Positions 1-6,710 of a DNA stretch of 6,937 bases are shown piece by piece. The translations under genes were made by a program, and so were the position numbers. The stretch is taken from positions 1 to 6,937 of the forward strand of contig DFMV01000043.1 in assembly GCA_002375765.1 (NCBI GenBank), written 5' to 3'. Position 1 is the stretch's first letter, and every line of letters starts with the position of its first letter. Origin of the DNA: Rhizobiales bacterium UBA3584. GTDB taxonomy: Bacteria; Pseudomonadota; Alphaproteobacteria; Rhizobiales; Devosiaceae. Under the pieces are notes generated by a model. That model saw nothing but the letters and a program-made list of their open reading frames with translations. It made no database searches and was not told the DNA's origin.

Positions 1-37
1 CAACGATGACAAAAATGTGATCAGCAAGAATCGCCAG

Positions 38-50
38 TCGATTCAATCGA
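38..50. promoter_or_regulatory. 13-bp palindrome upstream of benE, possible operator
   Basis: TCGATT-C-AATCGA is a perfect 6-1-6 inverted repeat about 130 bp before the benE start. It contains a GATTC (GANTC) site at 40-44. Two more GANTC sites lie nearby, GAATC at 28-32 and GACTC at 84-88. A dyad of this kind could be bound by a dimeric regulator of the transporter, but no regulator gene is visible in the window and a 13-bp palindrome can occur by chance. A possible promoter further down (TTGGTG at 68-73 with an ACTAAT/TAATAG-like -10 near 91-98) is too weak to annotate separately. Confidence 0.25.
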
Positions 51-178
51 TTATTTCGAAAAGCCCTTGGTGCACCCATGCGCGACTCGACTAATAGTGG
101 CATGGAAAAGGCAGTTTGGCCGGGCCACTTGGTACGCCATCGCCACACTCCGCCACCGTTCTTCAGGGTTTTCCCATC

Positions 179-1375
179 ATGATCGCCGCTTCTTCCGACC
201 CGGCCAACAGGCAGCTGGGCAACCTGTTCCAGCCGATCTTTTCGGGCCTGCTTGCGGCATTGGTCGGGTTTGCAAGTTCGTTCGCCATCATCTTGCAGGG
301 CTTCGATGCCGTGGGTGCCACCGCGGCCCAGGCTGCGTCGGGCCTTTTCGCGCTATCTTTGGGCATGGCTCTGGTGGGGGTCACCATGAGCTATATTACC
401 AAGACGCCGCTCTCGATCGCCTGGTCGACGCCCGGCGCCGCACTTCTGATCACAACCGGCGCCGTTCAAGGCGGGTTCCCTGCCGCCGTGGGCGCATTCA
501 TTGTCGCCTCGGTATTGGTCGTAGTCGCAGGCTTTTGGCGCCCGTTCGGACGGGCCGTCGCAGCGATCCCCATGCCTCTCGCCAGCGCCATGCTGGCCGG
601 CATCCTGTTCAACCTCTGCCTTGCTCCCGTAAGGGCCGTAGCCGAACTTCCCGCACTGGCCCTGCCCATTGTTCTGGTTTGGGCGGTATGCTTGCGATTT
701 GCGCGCATCTGGGCCGTTCCGGCCGCCGTGGCGGTAAGCGCGGTGATGATTGCCATATCGACCGAGCTTCCGACCGATCTTTTCGCTAGCCCCTGGCCGG
801 CGCCTGTCCTGGTTTTGCCGGTCTTCAATTTCGACGCGATCGTCGGCATAGCTTTGCCGCTGTTCGTCGTGACAATGGCTTCACAGAACATCCCCGGACT
901 GGCCGTCTTGCGGACCAATGGATATCACCCGGACGTCAAGCCGATCTTCATTTCGACAGGCGTCGTCAGCGCCATCGGTGCGCTTATGGGCGGGCAACTC
1001 ATCAATCTGGCCGCCATCACCGCCGCCTTGTGCGCCGGGCCCGAGGCCCACCCTGACAGGACCAAACGTTACATCGCAGCCATTGCAGCCGGCCTCGCCT
1101 ATATTCTGTTCGCTCTGGGCGCCGGCATTGCGGTGGCTTTCATTTCCGCTGCTCCGCCAATCCTGATCGAGGCCGTTGCCGGGCTGGCGTTGATCGGCGC
1201 CATGGCGAACGCGCTTGTCGGTCTCGTCGCTGACGAAGATTTGCGCTTGCCGGCTGTTTTGACCTTCATAACGGCCGCCTCCGGTCTGTCCCTGCTTGGC
1301 ATAGGTGCTGCTTTTTGGGGATTGATCGCCGGGGGGGCGTTGCACGTGCTCCTCAAAACAAAAAAGGCGGCCTAG
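179..1375 (+). CDS. benE: BenE-family benzoate/H+ symporter
   Basis: Inner-membrane secondary transporter of the benzoate:H+ symporter (BenE) family, expected to import benzoate or a related aromatic acid with protons. The 398-residue product has the usual family length and is almost entirely hydrophobic, with roughly 11-12 membrane segments. Family-like motifs are TPLSIAWSTPGAALL at residues 76-90, TMASQNIPGLAVLR at 232-245, and NLAAITAALCAGPEAHPD at about 276-293. An upstream TTG at 116 in the same frame would add 21 non-hydrophobic residues. ATG 179 is preferred because AGGG at 165-168 sits 10 nt before it and the homologous region begins just after. No benzoate-degradation gene is visible nearby, so the substrate is inferred from the family only. 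The gene runs head-on into the outer-membrane protein gene, with 33 bp between stop codons. Its last codons double as that gene's terminator, and its TAG stop lies in the hairpin loop. Confidence 0.92.
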   Translation: MIAASSDPANRQLGNLFQPIFSGLLAALVGFASSFAIILQGFDAVGATAAQAASGLFALSLGMALVGVTMSYITKTPLSIAWSTPGAALLITTGAVQGGFPAAVGAFIVASVLVVVAGFWRPFGRAVAAIPMPLASAMLAGILFNLCLAPVRAVAELPALALPIVLVWAVCLRFARIWAVPAAVAVSAVMIAISTELPTDLFASPWPAPVLVLPVFNFDAIVGIALPLFVVTMASQNIPGLAVLRTNGYHPDVKPIFISTGVVSAIGALMGGQLINLAAITAALCAGPEAHPDRTKRYIAAIAAGLAYILFALGAGIAVAFISAAPPILIEAVAGLALIGAMANALVGLVADEDLRLPAVLTFITAASGLSLLGIGAAFWGLIAGGALHVLLKTKKAA

Positions 1376-1386
1376 GGGCCGCCCTT
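1355..1386 (-). terminator. Intrinsic terminator of the outer-membrane protein gene
   Basis: On the minus strand a 7-bp perfect stem GGCGGCC / GGCCGCC (1366-1372 with 1377-1383) with a 4-nt loop is followed directly by TTTTTTGTTTT (complement of 1355-1365). G-U and A-U pairs can extend the stem outward by 3-4 pairs. It begins about 22 nt after the stop codon of the minus-strand gene. On the plus strand the hairpin is followed only by CTTC, so it should act mainly on minus-strand transcripts. It overlaps the last codons and stop of benE. Confidence 0.8.
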
Positions 1387-1408
1387 CAAACTGTTATTTG
1401 CGCAACGC

Positions 1409-2161
1409 CTAGAAGCGATAGCGGACCGTTGCCCGCAGTTCGTGGATGAGGGCGTGATCGATAGAATAGGGATTGGGCGCCGTGGTGTTTTCCAACCGGT
1501 TCATATAGATGCCGCGATACCCCAGATCGGCAACGATCGAGCCGAAATCATAACCGACACCGACCATGCCGGCCGCGGCCAGACTGGTGTTTCCACCCCA
1601 GTTGGTAGCCGTTGTCGCGCCCGGCTCGACATTACCCATACGGTTGAACGCAACGCCGGCGCCACCGCCAACATAGCCGAAAGCGCCGCCCGCAGCCGAG
1701 AGTCCCATGTCGCCGAGCCCGAAGTCATAATAGACGTTGGCAAGCGCGATGGTGGAACGAAGGTGCAGGTCGTGGCGCCCAAGCGCAACGGGTCCCGCGC
1801 CGGTGATGACTGTGGACATTCCGTCATTGTGCAGATGGTCCACTGTCACATCGAAACGCAGCCCGTCGCCGGTCTCGAAGCCGGCACCGATACCAGCGCT
1901 ATATCCCCAACCGAACCGGTCGATGGAAAACAGCGACGGCGTCTGGCTTGGGTGATTGACCTCGGGAGCCCATGCGGCGTTGCCCCCCACACTGCCACGC
2001 AGGTAGAACGAGCCCTTGAGGCCCTCATCGACCGGCGGGACGTAGGGTGGGACATAGTCCTTATAGACAGGATAGTCGTAAGACACCGGATCGGCAGCCA
2101 TGGCCGCCGTCGACACAAGCGCTGCTGCCACAAGGGCAGCCGAAGCGACCAGCTTTTTCAT
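1409..2161 (-). CDS. Small beta-barrel outer membrane protein
   Basis: Secreted outer-membrane barrel of the Omp25/31-like or generic OMP_b-brl type; exact function unknown. Residues 1-22 (MKKLVASAALVAAALVSTAAMA) are a clear Sec signal peptide with an AMA|AD cleavage site. A short Tyr/Pro-rich linker (YPVYKDYVPPYVPP, 30-43) follows. The rest is alternating polar/hydrophobic strands, for example 51-60, 84-97, 100-110, 120-138, 143-162, 183-210 and 236-250, fitting about eight strands. The product ends HELRATVRYRF; a C-terminal Phe is the usual recognition signal for the BAM machinery. An in-frame TTG-ATG pair at 2185/2182 would add eight residues. ATG 2161 is preferred because the signal peptide starts there with GGGGA (2172-2176) 10 nt upstream. 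The gene is 103 bp downstream of glmM with its own structured leader, so it is probably transcribed separately. Confidence 0.88.
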   Translation of the reverse strand: MKKLVASAALVAAALVSTAAMAADPVSYDYPVYKDYVPPYVPPVDEGLKGSFYLRGSVGGNAAWAPEVNHPSQTPSLFSIDRFGWGYSAGIGAGFETGDGLRFDVTVDHLHNDGMSTVITGAGPVALGRHDLHLRSTIALANVYYDFGLGDMGLSAAGGAFGYVGGGAGVAFNRMGNVEPGATTATNWGGNTSLAAAGMVGVGYDFGSIVADLGYRGIYMNRLENTTAPNPYSIDHALIHELRATVRYRF

Positions 2162-2167
2162 AGGCGT

Positions 2168-2219
2168 AAGTTCCCCAAGCATCAAATTCCCTAGAATTAC
2201 GGGGAATTTAGAGGAACTT
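2168..2219 (-). promoter_or_regulatory. Nested inverted repeat over the omp ribosome-binding site
   Basis: Two perfect inverted repeats are nested. The outer is AAGTTCC 2168-2174 with GGAACTT 2213-2219; the inner is AAATTCCC 2184-2191 with GGGAATTT 2202-2209. In a minus-strand RNA they would form an 8-bp stem with a 10-nt loop, a 3/9-nt internal loop and a 7-bp lower stem. The lower stem's 3' arm contains part of the GGGGAA Shine-Dalgarno before ATG 2161, and the inner arm covers the AGGGA before the alternative ATG 2182. The repeats are directly visible; a role in translation control, or alternatively as a protein-binding operator on DNA, is inference. Confidence 0.5.
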
Positions 2220-2221
2220 CC

Positions 2222-2237
2222 TTAAAGCGCGCTTAAC
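2222..2237. promoter_or_regulatory. CtrA-type box (TTAA-N7-TTAAC)
   Basis: TTAA at 2222-2225, seven bases, then TTAAC at 2233-2237 match exactly the TTAA-N7-TTAAC consensus bound by CtrA, the alphaproteobacterial cell-cycle response regulator. A further TTAAC lies at 2246-2250, 13 bp from the second half-site. The box is in the glmM-omp intergenic region, 61 bp upstream of the omp start, where a regulator of that gene would act. Motif match is seen; binding is inferred. Confidence 0.55.
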
Positions 2238-2254
2238 CGTATGGCTTAACCGTA
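2231..2254. repeat. 11-bp tandem direct repeat (GCTTAACCGTA)
   Basis: GCTTAACCGTA occurs at 2231-2241 and again at 2244-2254, separated by TG plus one base, a period of 13 bp. Each copy carries a TTAAC half-site, and the first copy overlaps the CtrA-type box. The repeat may add a second binding position for the same regulator. Confidence 0.7.
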
Positions 2255-2264
2255 ATGTCCGAAA

Positions 2265-3608
2265 TCAGGCGACCTTACCGATGGCTGCCACGATTTCGCT
2301 GACGACCTGGGAAACCAGCGCCGCATCGTCGCCCTCGCCCATCACCCTTATGACCGGCTCGGTGCCCGACTCGCGGATGATCAGACGCCCGGTCTCGCCG
2401 AGCCGGATTTCGGCATCGGCAATCAAGGCCCGGACCGATTTGTCATCGAGGGGTTTGCCCTGCTTGTAGCGCACGCTCTGCAGCAATTGCGGAACGGGAT
2501 CGAACCGGTGGCAGACCTCAGATACCGGCTTGCCCTCCTGCTTGACCACCGAGAGCAACTGCAACGCGGCGACCAGTCCATCGCCCGTCGTCGTGAAATC
2601 GGAGAGAATGATGTGGCCCGATTGTTCGCCACCCACATTGAAGCCCTTGCCGCGCATGGCTTCGAGCACATAGCGGTCCCCGACCTTGGTGCGCTCGAGC
2701 AGCAGGCCTTGCGCTTCGAGATAGCGCTGAAGCCCCAGATTGGACATTACCGTGGCGACGATCCCGCCGCCCGCGAGCTGGCCGCGCTGATGCCAGGAGG
2801 TCCCGATAACGGCCATTACCTGGTCGCCATCGACCATGTTGCCTTTTTCATCGACGATGAGCACACGGTCCGCATCGCCGTCCAGCGCGATGCCGATATC
2901 GGCCCGCAGCTCGCGAACCTTTTCGATCAGCGCCCCTGGCGCCGTGGAACCGCATCCATCATTGATGTTGTAGCCGTCGGGCGAAATGCCGATGGAGATG
3001 ACTTCTGCGCCCAGCTCCCACAGCACTTCGGGTGCTGTCTTGTACGCGGCGCCGTTTGCGCAATCGACAACAACCCGCAGTCCGGTAAAATCCATATCGC
3101 GCGGCAGTGTGCGTTTGGCGTATTCGACGTAACGGGTGCGGGCTTCTTCGACACGGCGGGCTCGGCCCACTCTCGTGCCCCGCGCCAAACGGGGTGTGAG
3201 GTCGGAATCGATAAGGCTTTCGATCTCGGCTTCGAAACCGTCGGAAAGCTTGTATCCATCGGGCTTGAAGAGCTTGATCCCGTTATCATCGAACGGGTTA
3301 TGGGATGCCGAAATCATCACACCGACATCTGCCCTGAGCGAGCGGGTCAGCATGGCCACGGCCGGCGTCGGCATCGGGCCGAGCAGCAGCACATCCATGC
3401 CTACGGCGGTAAAGCCGGCGGTCAGCGCATTCTCGATCATATATCCCGATCGGCGGGTGTCCTTGCCGATCACCACCCTGTGGGCATAATCGCCGCGCGT
3501 GAACGCAAGCCCGGTCGCCATGCCGACCTTGAGCGCCAGTTCCGGGGTCAGCTTTGGACCGTTGGCCAGACCACGGATGCCGTCGGTGCCGAAATATTTG
3601 CGAGCCAT
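2265..3608 (-). CDS. glmM: Phosphoglucosamine mutase
   Basis: Cytoplasmic enzyme converting glucosamine-6-phosphate to glucosamine-1-phosphate, the step before GlmU in UDP-GlcNAc synthesis for peptidoglycan and lipid A. The 447-residue product has normal family length and all hallmarks in order: N-terminal [10 protein letters not shown] (4-13); active-site loop ISASHNP with the phosphorylated Ser102, the same number as in E. coli GlmM; Mg-binding DGDADR (243-248); sugar-binding GGEQSGH (326-332); and phosphate-binding [10 protein letters not shown] (412-421). The ATG at 3608 matches the conserved N-terminus. Its Shine-Dalgarno is weak (GGAA, 8 nt upstream). A TATACT -10-like element lies 34-39 bp upstream, after a T8 tract, suggesting a promoter of its own. 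In many alphaproteobacteria glmM follows ftsH; here a methyltransferase gene precedes it on the same strand. Confidence 0.98.
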   Translation of the reverse strand: MARKYFGTDGIRGLANGPKLTPELALKVGMATGLAFTRGDYAHRVVIGKDTRRSGYMIENALTAGFTAVGMDVLLLGPMPTPAVAMLTRSLRADVGVMISASHNPFDDNGIKLFKPDGYKLSDGFEAEIESLIDSDLTPRLARGTRVGRARRVEEARTRYVEYAKRTLPRDMDFTGLRVVVDCANGAAYKTAPEVLWELGAEVISIGISPDGYNINDGCGSTAPGALIEKVRELRADIGIALDGDADRVLIVDEKGNMVDGDQVMAVIGTSWHQRGQLAGGGIVATVMSNLGLQRYLEAQGLLLERTKVGDRYVLEAMRGKGFNVGGEQSGHIILSDFTTTGDGLVAALQLLSVVKQEGKPVSEVCHRFDPVPQLLQSVRYKQGKPLDDKSVRALIADAEIRLGETGRLIIRESGTEPVIRVMGEGDDAALVSQVVSEIVAAIGKVA

Positions 3609-3641
3609 GGGAAATGTTCCGATTGTTCAACAGCGGGCCAA

Positions 3642-3647
3642 AGTATA
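3642..3647 (-). promoter_or_regulatory. Candidate -10 box for glmM
   Basis: TATACT on the minus strand differs from the TATAAT consensus at one base and would place the transcription start near 3635, about 27 nt before the glmM ATG. No good -35 element is seen at the right distance: the bases 17 bp upstream are CCTTTT, and TTGCCT is 20 bp away. The call rests on the -10 and its position only. Confidence 0.35.
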
Positions 3648-3660
3648 CCGCCCATCGTGC

Positions 3661-3688
3661 AAAAAAAAGGCAAACACGCTGACGCGGT
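3661..3688 (-). terminator. Possible weak terminator after the methyltransferase gene
   Basis: On the minus strand ACCGC-GTCA-GCG(T)GT (3688-3674) can fold into a 5-bp stem with one bulged base. TTGCC and then eight T (3668-3661) follow. The stem is short and the T-run starts 5 nt after it, so termination would be partial at best. Its place, right after the methyltransferase stop at 3703 and before the glmM promoter candidate, fits a transcription boundary. Confidence 0.3.
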
Positions 3689-3702
3689 AAAAGAGCCCCG
3701 AG

Positions 3703-4569
3703 TCAGGTCCGCTTTTCGAGGGCGAGGAAGCGGTAGGTATTGACCGTGGCAAAGGCTTCCGGTGAGCGGTAATCGGCCTTGAGACGGGCGACGATGTTTT
3801 CGCGCTCCGATTTCGGCACGAACAGGCCATAGGCCATTTTGAGGAACCAATAAAGGATCGGCCGCTTGTTCGAGAGCAGCCCACGCACCTGATCGACCGT
3901 CGGGGCAACGAACCCGCGATAGACATTCTGGTCTATGGCCATGGTTTGCGCGGCGGCCAGGGTTACGTCCTCGTTTTCAGCGATGACAAAACCGGCCCGT
4001 TCGATAGCATCGACAAACTCCGAATAGCGATGCCCGCCGCCGGGCTGCCTGTCCCCCTGATAGGCATCGGATCGGAAACAGTCCGCGATTATCACCCGAC
4101 CGTTGGGCGCGAGGATATGTTTGAGCTTGGCGAGGCTGGTTTCGAGATCGACATACTGGAAGCTCTCGGAAAACATGCAGACATCGAATGGACCTTCGCC
4201 GGAAAAGTCCTCGAACTTCGTCTCATGAACACGCGCATTGGGACCGAGCTTTTCTGCCGCCACTTCGGCCTGCAAATGGCTCGGCGTGATCATTTCGACG
4301 GTGTAGCCCTTGTCGAGCAGCAGCTTGGCCATCTCGCCGGTGCCGCCGCCTATGTCGAGAAGGCGGGCGGGGGCCGGTGGGATCAGGGCGAGAAGCTTAT
4401 CGACATAGCGCTCCTGCGCCATACGCAGCTGGGGGATGTTGGGGCGCTCGCCAGGTTCCCAAAGACCGTAGTGGAGCCAAGGACTGTCGGCAAAGGTCTT
4501 GGCGACATAGACATAGAGGTCCAGTCCTTCGGTCTTGGTATCGATCTTGGCCACGCGCTGCTTCTCCAT
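3703..4569 (-). CDS. Class I SAM-dependent methyltransferase, substrate unknown
   Basis: Rossmann-fold methyltransferase that should transfer a methyl group from S-adenosylmethionine. Numbering here counts from the in-frame TTG at 4572; ATG 4569 is residue 2 and is the preferred start because it is the first ATG. Motif I is LLDIGGGTGE (71-80). The acidic strand end lies near 121-122, the post-motif strand is FDVCMFSESFQYVD (129-142), and the LAPNGRVIIADCF strand lies at 154-166. An N-terminal LHYGLWEPGE (33-42) resembles the HYG element seen in tocopherol, sarcosine and cyclopropane-synthase relatives. An alpha-helical insert (about 205-270), with the hydrophobic PILYWFLKMAYGLFVP at 238-253, sits before the last strand YRFLALEK. 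It could be a lid for a lipid-like or quinone-like substrate; this is inference. The Shine-Dalgarno is poor. The gene lies 72 bp after the chemoreceptor and 94 bp before glmM, and neither neighbour identifies the substrate. Confidence 0.9.
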   Translation of the reverse strand: MEKQRVAKIDTKTEGLDLYVYVAKTFADSPWLHYGLWEPGERPNIPQLRMAQERYVDKLLALIPPAPARLLDIGGGTGEMAKLLLDKGYTVEMITPSHLQAEVAAEKLGPNARVHETKFEDFSGEGPFDVCMFSESFQYVDLETSLAKLKHILAPNGRVIIADCFRSDAYQGDRQPGGGHRYSEFVDAIERAGFVIAENEDVTLAAAQTMAIDQNVYRGFVAPTVDQVRGLLSNKRPILYWFLKMAYGLFVPKSERENIVARLKADYRSPEAFATVNTYRFLALEKRT

Positions 4570-4641
4570 CAAAGATGCTTCTCGGTACCCAAGAGCGCGC
4601 TTCGTGACAAGAGGCGCCGGCCACAGGCGGCTTGCCGCGTT

Positions 4642-6402
4642 CTAGAAATCCTCCCATTCGGAGCTGATCGCCGCATTGCCATCCACCTGATAAGCGCGCC
4701 GCGATGCCGCAACCGTCGGGCGGGCCACGGGCGCTGGTTCGTTGTCGGTCACGGTGAACACCGCAGCGATACGGTCGAGTTCGACAGCCTGGCCTTCGGT
4801 CTGCTCAACCGCCGCGTTGGTCTGTTCGACCAGAGCGGCATTGTGCTGGGTCATTTCGTCCATCTGCCGAACCGCGCCGTTCACCTCCTCGATAGCCGAG
4901 GATTGCTCGGATGCCGCCTTGGCGATCTCTTCGATGACAGCCGAGCTGTCTTCTGCCCCCTGCAAAATATCGAGCAGCCGGGCCGCGGCCTGTTCGACGA
5001 GCCGGGAGCCCACGGCCACTTCGGCGGCGCTGGTTTCAATCAGCGCCTTGACCTCTGCCGATGCATCGGCTGCCGACTGGGCGAGCCGGCGCACCTCGAT
5101 CGCGACAACCGCAAAGCCCTTGCCCGCTTCACCGGCCCGTGCCGCTTCCACCGATGCGTTAAGCGCCAGAAGGTTGGTCTGGAACGCGATATCATCGATC
5201 ATGCCGATGATGTTGGAGATCTTGGCCGAGGAGGCGGAAATGCGCTCCATGGCCTTGTTGGCCTCACCCATGACCGTGCCGCCTTCGCTGGCGCTGGCCG
5301 AAAGTGAGCGCGCCTTGTCGGCTGCTGTTCGCGCCTGTCTCGCGCTGGCGACAACCGCTCCGGAAAGCTGCTCCATGGCGGCGGAGGTCTCCTCGATGGT
5401 CGCGGCCTGCTTGGTGGTGCGGTCGGCCAGATCGTTGGCGCCGGTGAGCAGTTCACTGGTTGCGGTCTTGACCGCGCCCGAGGTCGATTTGAGGCGGGAG
5501 ACGATATCGACCAATTGCTCGAGCGTCTTGTTGTAGGCCTGCCGCAGCGCTTCGTACTGTCCGGTGAAACTCTGATCGATGCGCCCGCGCAAATCGCCCC
5601 CGGCCATGCTTTCAAGGCTCCGGGTCAACAGCGCGATGATCGCCTCCGCGCGTTTGCGCTCGGTGATGTCGGTTGCAAATTTGATGATTTTGACAGGCTT
5701 TCCAGCTGGATCGAGGATCGGATTGTAACTGGCCTGGATCCAGACATCCTTGCCGCCCTTTCCTATCCGCTGGAACTCACCGGCCACGAACTCTCCAGCG
5801 CGCAGGCGTTCCCAGAAATCGGCATAGTCACGTGATGCGGTGTATGTCGGATCGCAGAACATTGCATGGTGCTTGCCGGCGATCTCTTCGAGGCCATAGC
5901 CGAGCGTTGAAAGGAAGTTCTCATTGGCGGTGATGACCTTGCCATCGAGAGTGAACTCGATGACCGCCTGTACCCGCCCGATGGCGGCAACCTGAGCCGC
6001 GTGATCGGCAGCCTGCAACTTTTGCGCCGTGATGTCGGTGGCAAATTTTATGACCTTTACCGGCTTGCCGGCCCGGTCGAGGACCGGATTGTAGCTTGCC
6101 TGTATCCAGATTTCCCGACCGCCCTTGGCAAGTCGCTTGAATTCGTCAGCCTGGTACAGCCCCTGCGCCAGACTCTTCCAGAAGGCGCGGTACTCATCGC
6201 TGCTGGCGTAATCGGACGGAACGAACATCGAATGATGCTTGCCCACGATCTCTTCGAGTGCGTAGCCCATGGCGGCGAGAAAATTTTCGTTGGCGGTCAG
6301 AATAGTGCCATCGAGCGCAAACTCGATCACAGCTTGCGAGCGATCAATGGCCTCTATTTTCGATTGCGCCTCACGAAACGTAGCGCCTTGTTTTCTGAAC
6401 AT
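4642..6402 (-). CDS. Soluble double-PAS methyl-accepting chemotaxis protein
   Basis: Chemoreceptor without any transmembrane segment, so it should sense an intracellular signal and control CheA through CheW. Numbering counts from the in-frame ATG at 6468 (608 codons). PAS 1 (about 45-148) and PAS 2 (about 167-270) are near copies, each with [14 protein letters not shown] and [12 protein letters not shown]-like piece with a GDL motif (about 278-325) follows, then the signalling coiled coil whose hairpin tip is at about 423-470 ([20 protein letters not shown] and [13 protein letters not shown]). A flexible tail ends EWEDF, fitting the xWxxF tether for CheR/CheB. The layout resembles Pseudomonas BdlA. 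Three starts are possible: 6468 with no clear Shine-Dalgarno, 6438 with AGGGA 7 nt upstream, and 6402 with GGGGG 8 nt upstream. The last is chosen because related proteins start M-F just before PAS 1; it gives 586 residues. Confidence 0.95.
   Translation of the reverse strand: MFRKQGATFREAQSKIEAIDRSQAVIEFALDGTILTANENFLAAMGYALEEIVGKHHSMFVPSDYASSDEYRAFWKSLAQGLYQADEFKRLAKGGREIWIQASYNPVLDRAGKPVKVIKFATDITAQKLQAADHAAQVAAIGRVQAVIEFTLDGKVITANENFLSTLGYGLEEIAGKHHAMFCDPTYTASRDYADFWERLRAGEFVAGEFQRIGKGGKDVWIQASYNPILDPAGKPVKIIKFATDITERKRAEAIIALLTRSLESMAGGDLRGRIDQSFTGQYEALRQAYNKTLEQLVDIVSRLKSTSGAVKTATSELLTGANDLADRTTKQAATIEETSAAMEQLSGAVVASARQARTAADKARSLSASASEGGTVMGEANKAMERISASSAKISNIIGMIDDIAFQTNLLALNASVEAARAGEAGKGFAVVAIEVRRLAQSAADASAEVKALIETSAAEVAVGSRLVEQAAARLLDILQGAEDSSAVIEEIAKAASEQSSAIEEVNGAVRQMDEMTQHNAALVEQTNAAVEQTEGQAVELDRIAAVFTVTDNEPAPVARPTVAASRRAYQVDGNAAISSEWEDF
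5659..6336 (-). repeat. Tandem PAS-domain duplication inside the chemoreceptor
   Basis: The PAS-coding segments 6025-6336 and 5659-5970 are collinear copies offset by exactly 122 codons (366 bp). The signature peptides ANENFL, QASYNP and KFATDIT keep the same register with no indel. DNA is clearly alike in blocks, for example the GTGATGTCGGT(G/T)GCAAATTT stretch beginning at 5663 and at 6029 on the plus strand. Divergence is spread through the copies, so the duplication is not recent. Confidence 0.85.
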
Positions 6403-6473
6403 ACCCAGTACCCCCAAAATGCCTCGCACCGCAGGCATCACCTCGTCCCTGCTCATACATTCGATCATCTTTG

Positions 6474-6489
6474 GTTAAACCGCCGTTTA
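6474..6489 (-). promoter_or_regulatory. One-mismatch CtrA-type box before the chemoreceptor gene
   Basis: On the minus strand TAAA-N7-TTAAC (6489-6474) differs from the CtrA consensus TTAA-N7-TTAAC by one base. Another TTAACC half-site lies at 6515-6520. If the box sits at the -35 position, transcription would start near 6445, downstream of the 6468 start codon, which agrees with translation from 6438 or 6402. Binding is inferred. Confidence 0.35.
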
Positions 6490-6604
6490 GGAAAGCGGTA
6501 AGGTGATTTACATAGGTTAATCAGAGCATGCAGAAGCCGCCGACGGCCAATGGCCTCGACTTGCTGATCGCCATTCGAGCTTAGCTCTCCTGGCCTTCTC
6601 ACCT

Positions 6605-6629
6605 CCAATCGTGCCACCGGCACGATTGG
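6605..6629. repeat. Perfect 11-bp inverted repeat with 3-nt loop
   Basis: CCAATCGTGCC (6605-6615) and GGCACGATTGG (6619-6629) are perfect complements around ACC. An outer CCTTC (6594-6598) with GAAGG (6632-6636) can lengthen the hairpin after small internal loops. No T-run follows on either strand, so it is not a standard intrinsic terminator. It could be an operator or a repeated intergenic palindrome. Confidence 0.85.
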
Positions 6630-6654
6630 CCGAAGGACGGATCGAAGAACGGCA

Positions 6655-6710
6655 TGGGGCGATGAACGCTCCGCACTGTATTTTGTATATATGAAGCGAT
6701 CATCGCCCCA
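6655..6710. repeat. Long inverted repeat with AT-rich loop
   Basis: TGGGGCGATGA (6655-6665) pairs perfectly with TCATCGCCCCA (6700-6710). After one A-A mismatch the stem continues with CGCT (6667-6670) and AGCG (6695-6698), giving 15 paired positions. The roughly 24-nt loop is AT-rich (TGTATTTTGTATATAT), unlike its surroundings. Confidence 0.85.

Noticed and set aside
1442..2194. Long plus-strand open frame opposite the outer-membrane protein gene
   Set aside because: It is the antisense shadow of a gene with a clear signal peptide and barrel C-terminus; the translated product has no sensible domain.
2225..2234. AAGCGCGCTT palindrome considered as a glmM terminator
   Set aside because: A perfect palindrome with no loop and no T-run cannot form a standard terminator; it is better explained as part of the CtrA-type box.
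4586..4641. GCGG-CAAG-CCGC hairpin just after the chemoreceptor stop, considered as a terminator
   Set aside because: The stem is only 4 bp with a usable loop and no T-run follows.
3946..5307. 453-codon plus-strand open frame spanning the methyltransferase and chemoreceptor genes
   Set aside because: It runs antisense through two well-supported genes and their intergenic gap, and its protein is Arg/Gly/His-rich without any family resemblance.
6528..6584. 18-codon plus-strand frame (MQKPPTANGLDLLIAIRA) before the hairpin at 6605, considered as a leader peptide
   Set aside because: It has no Shine-Dalgarno and no run of regulatory codons, and its length is expected by chance.
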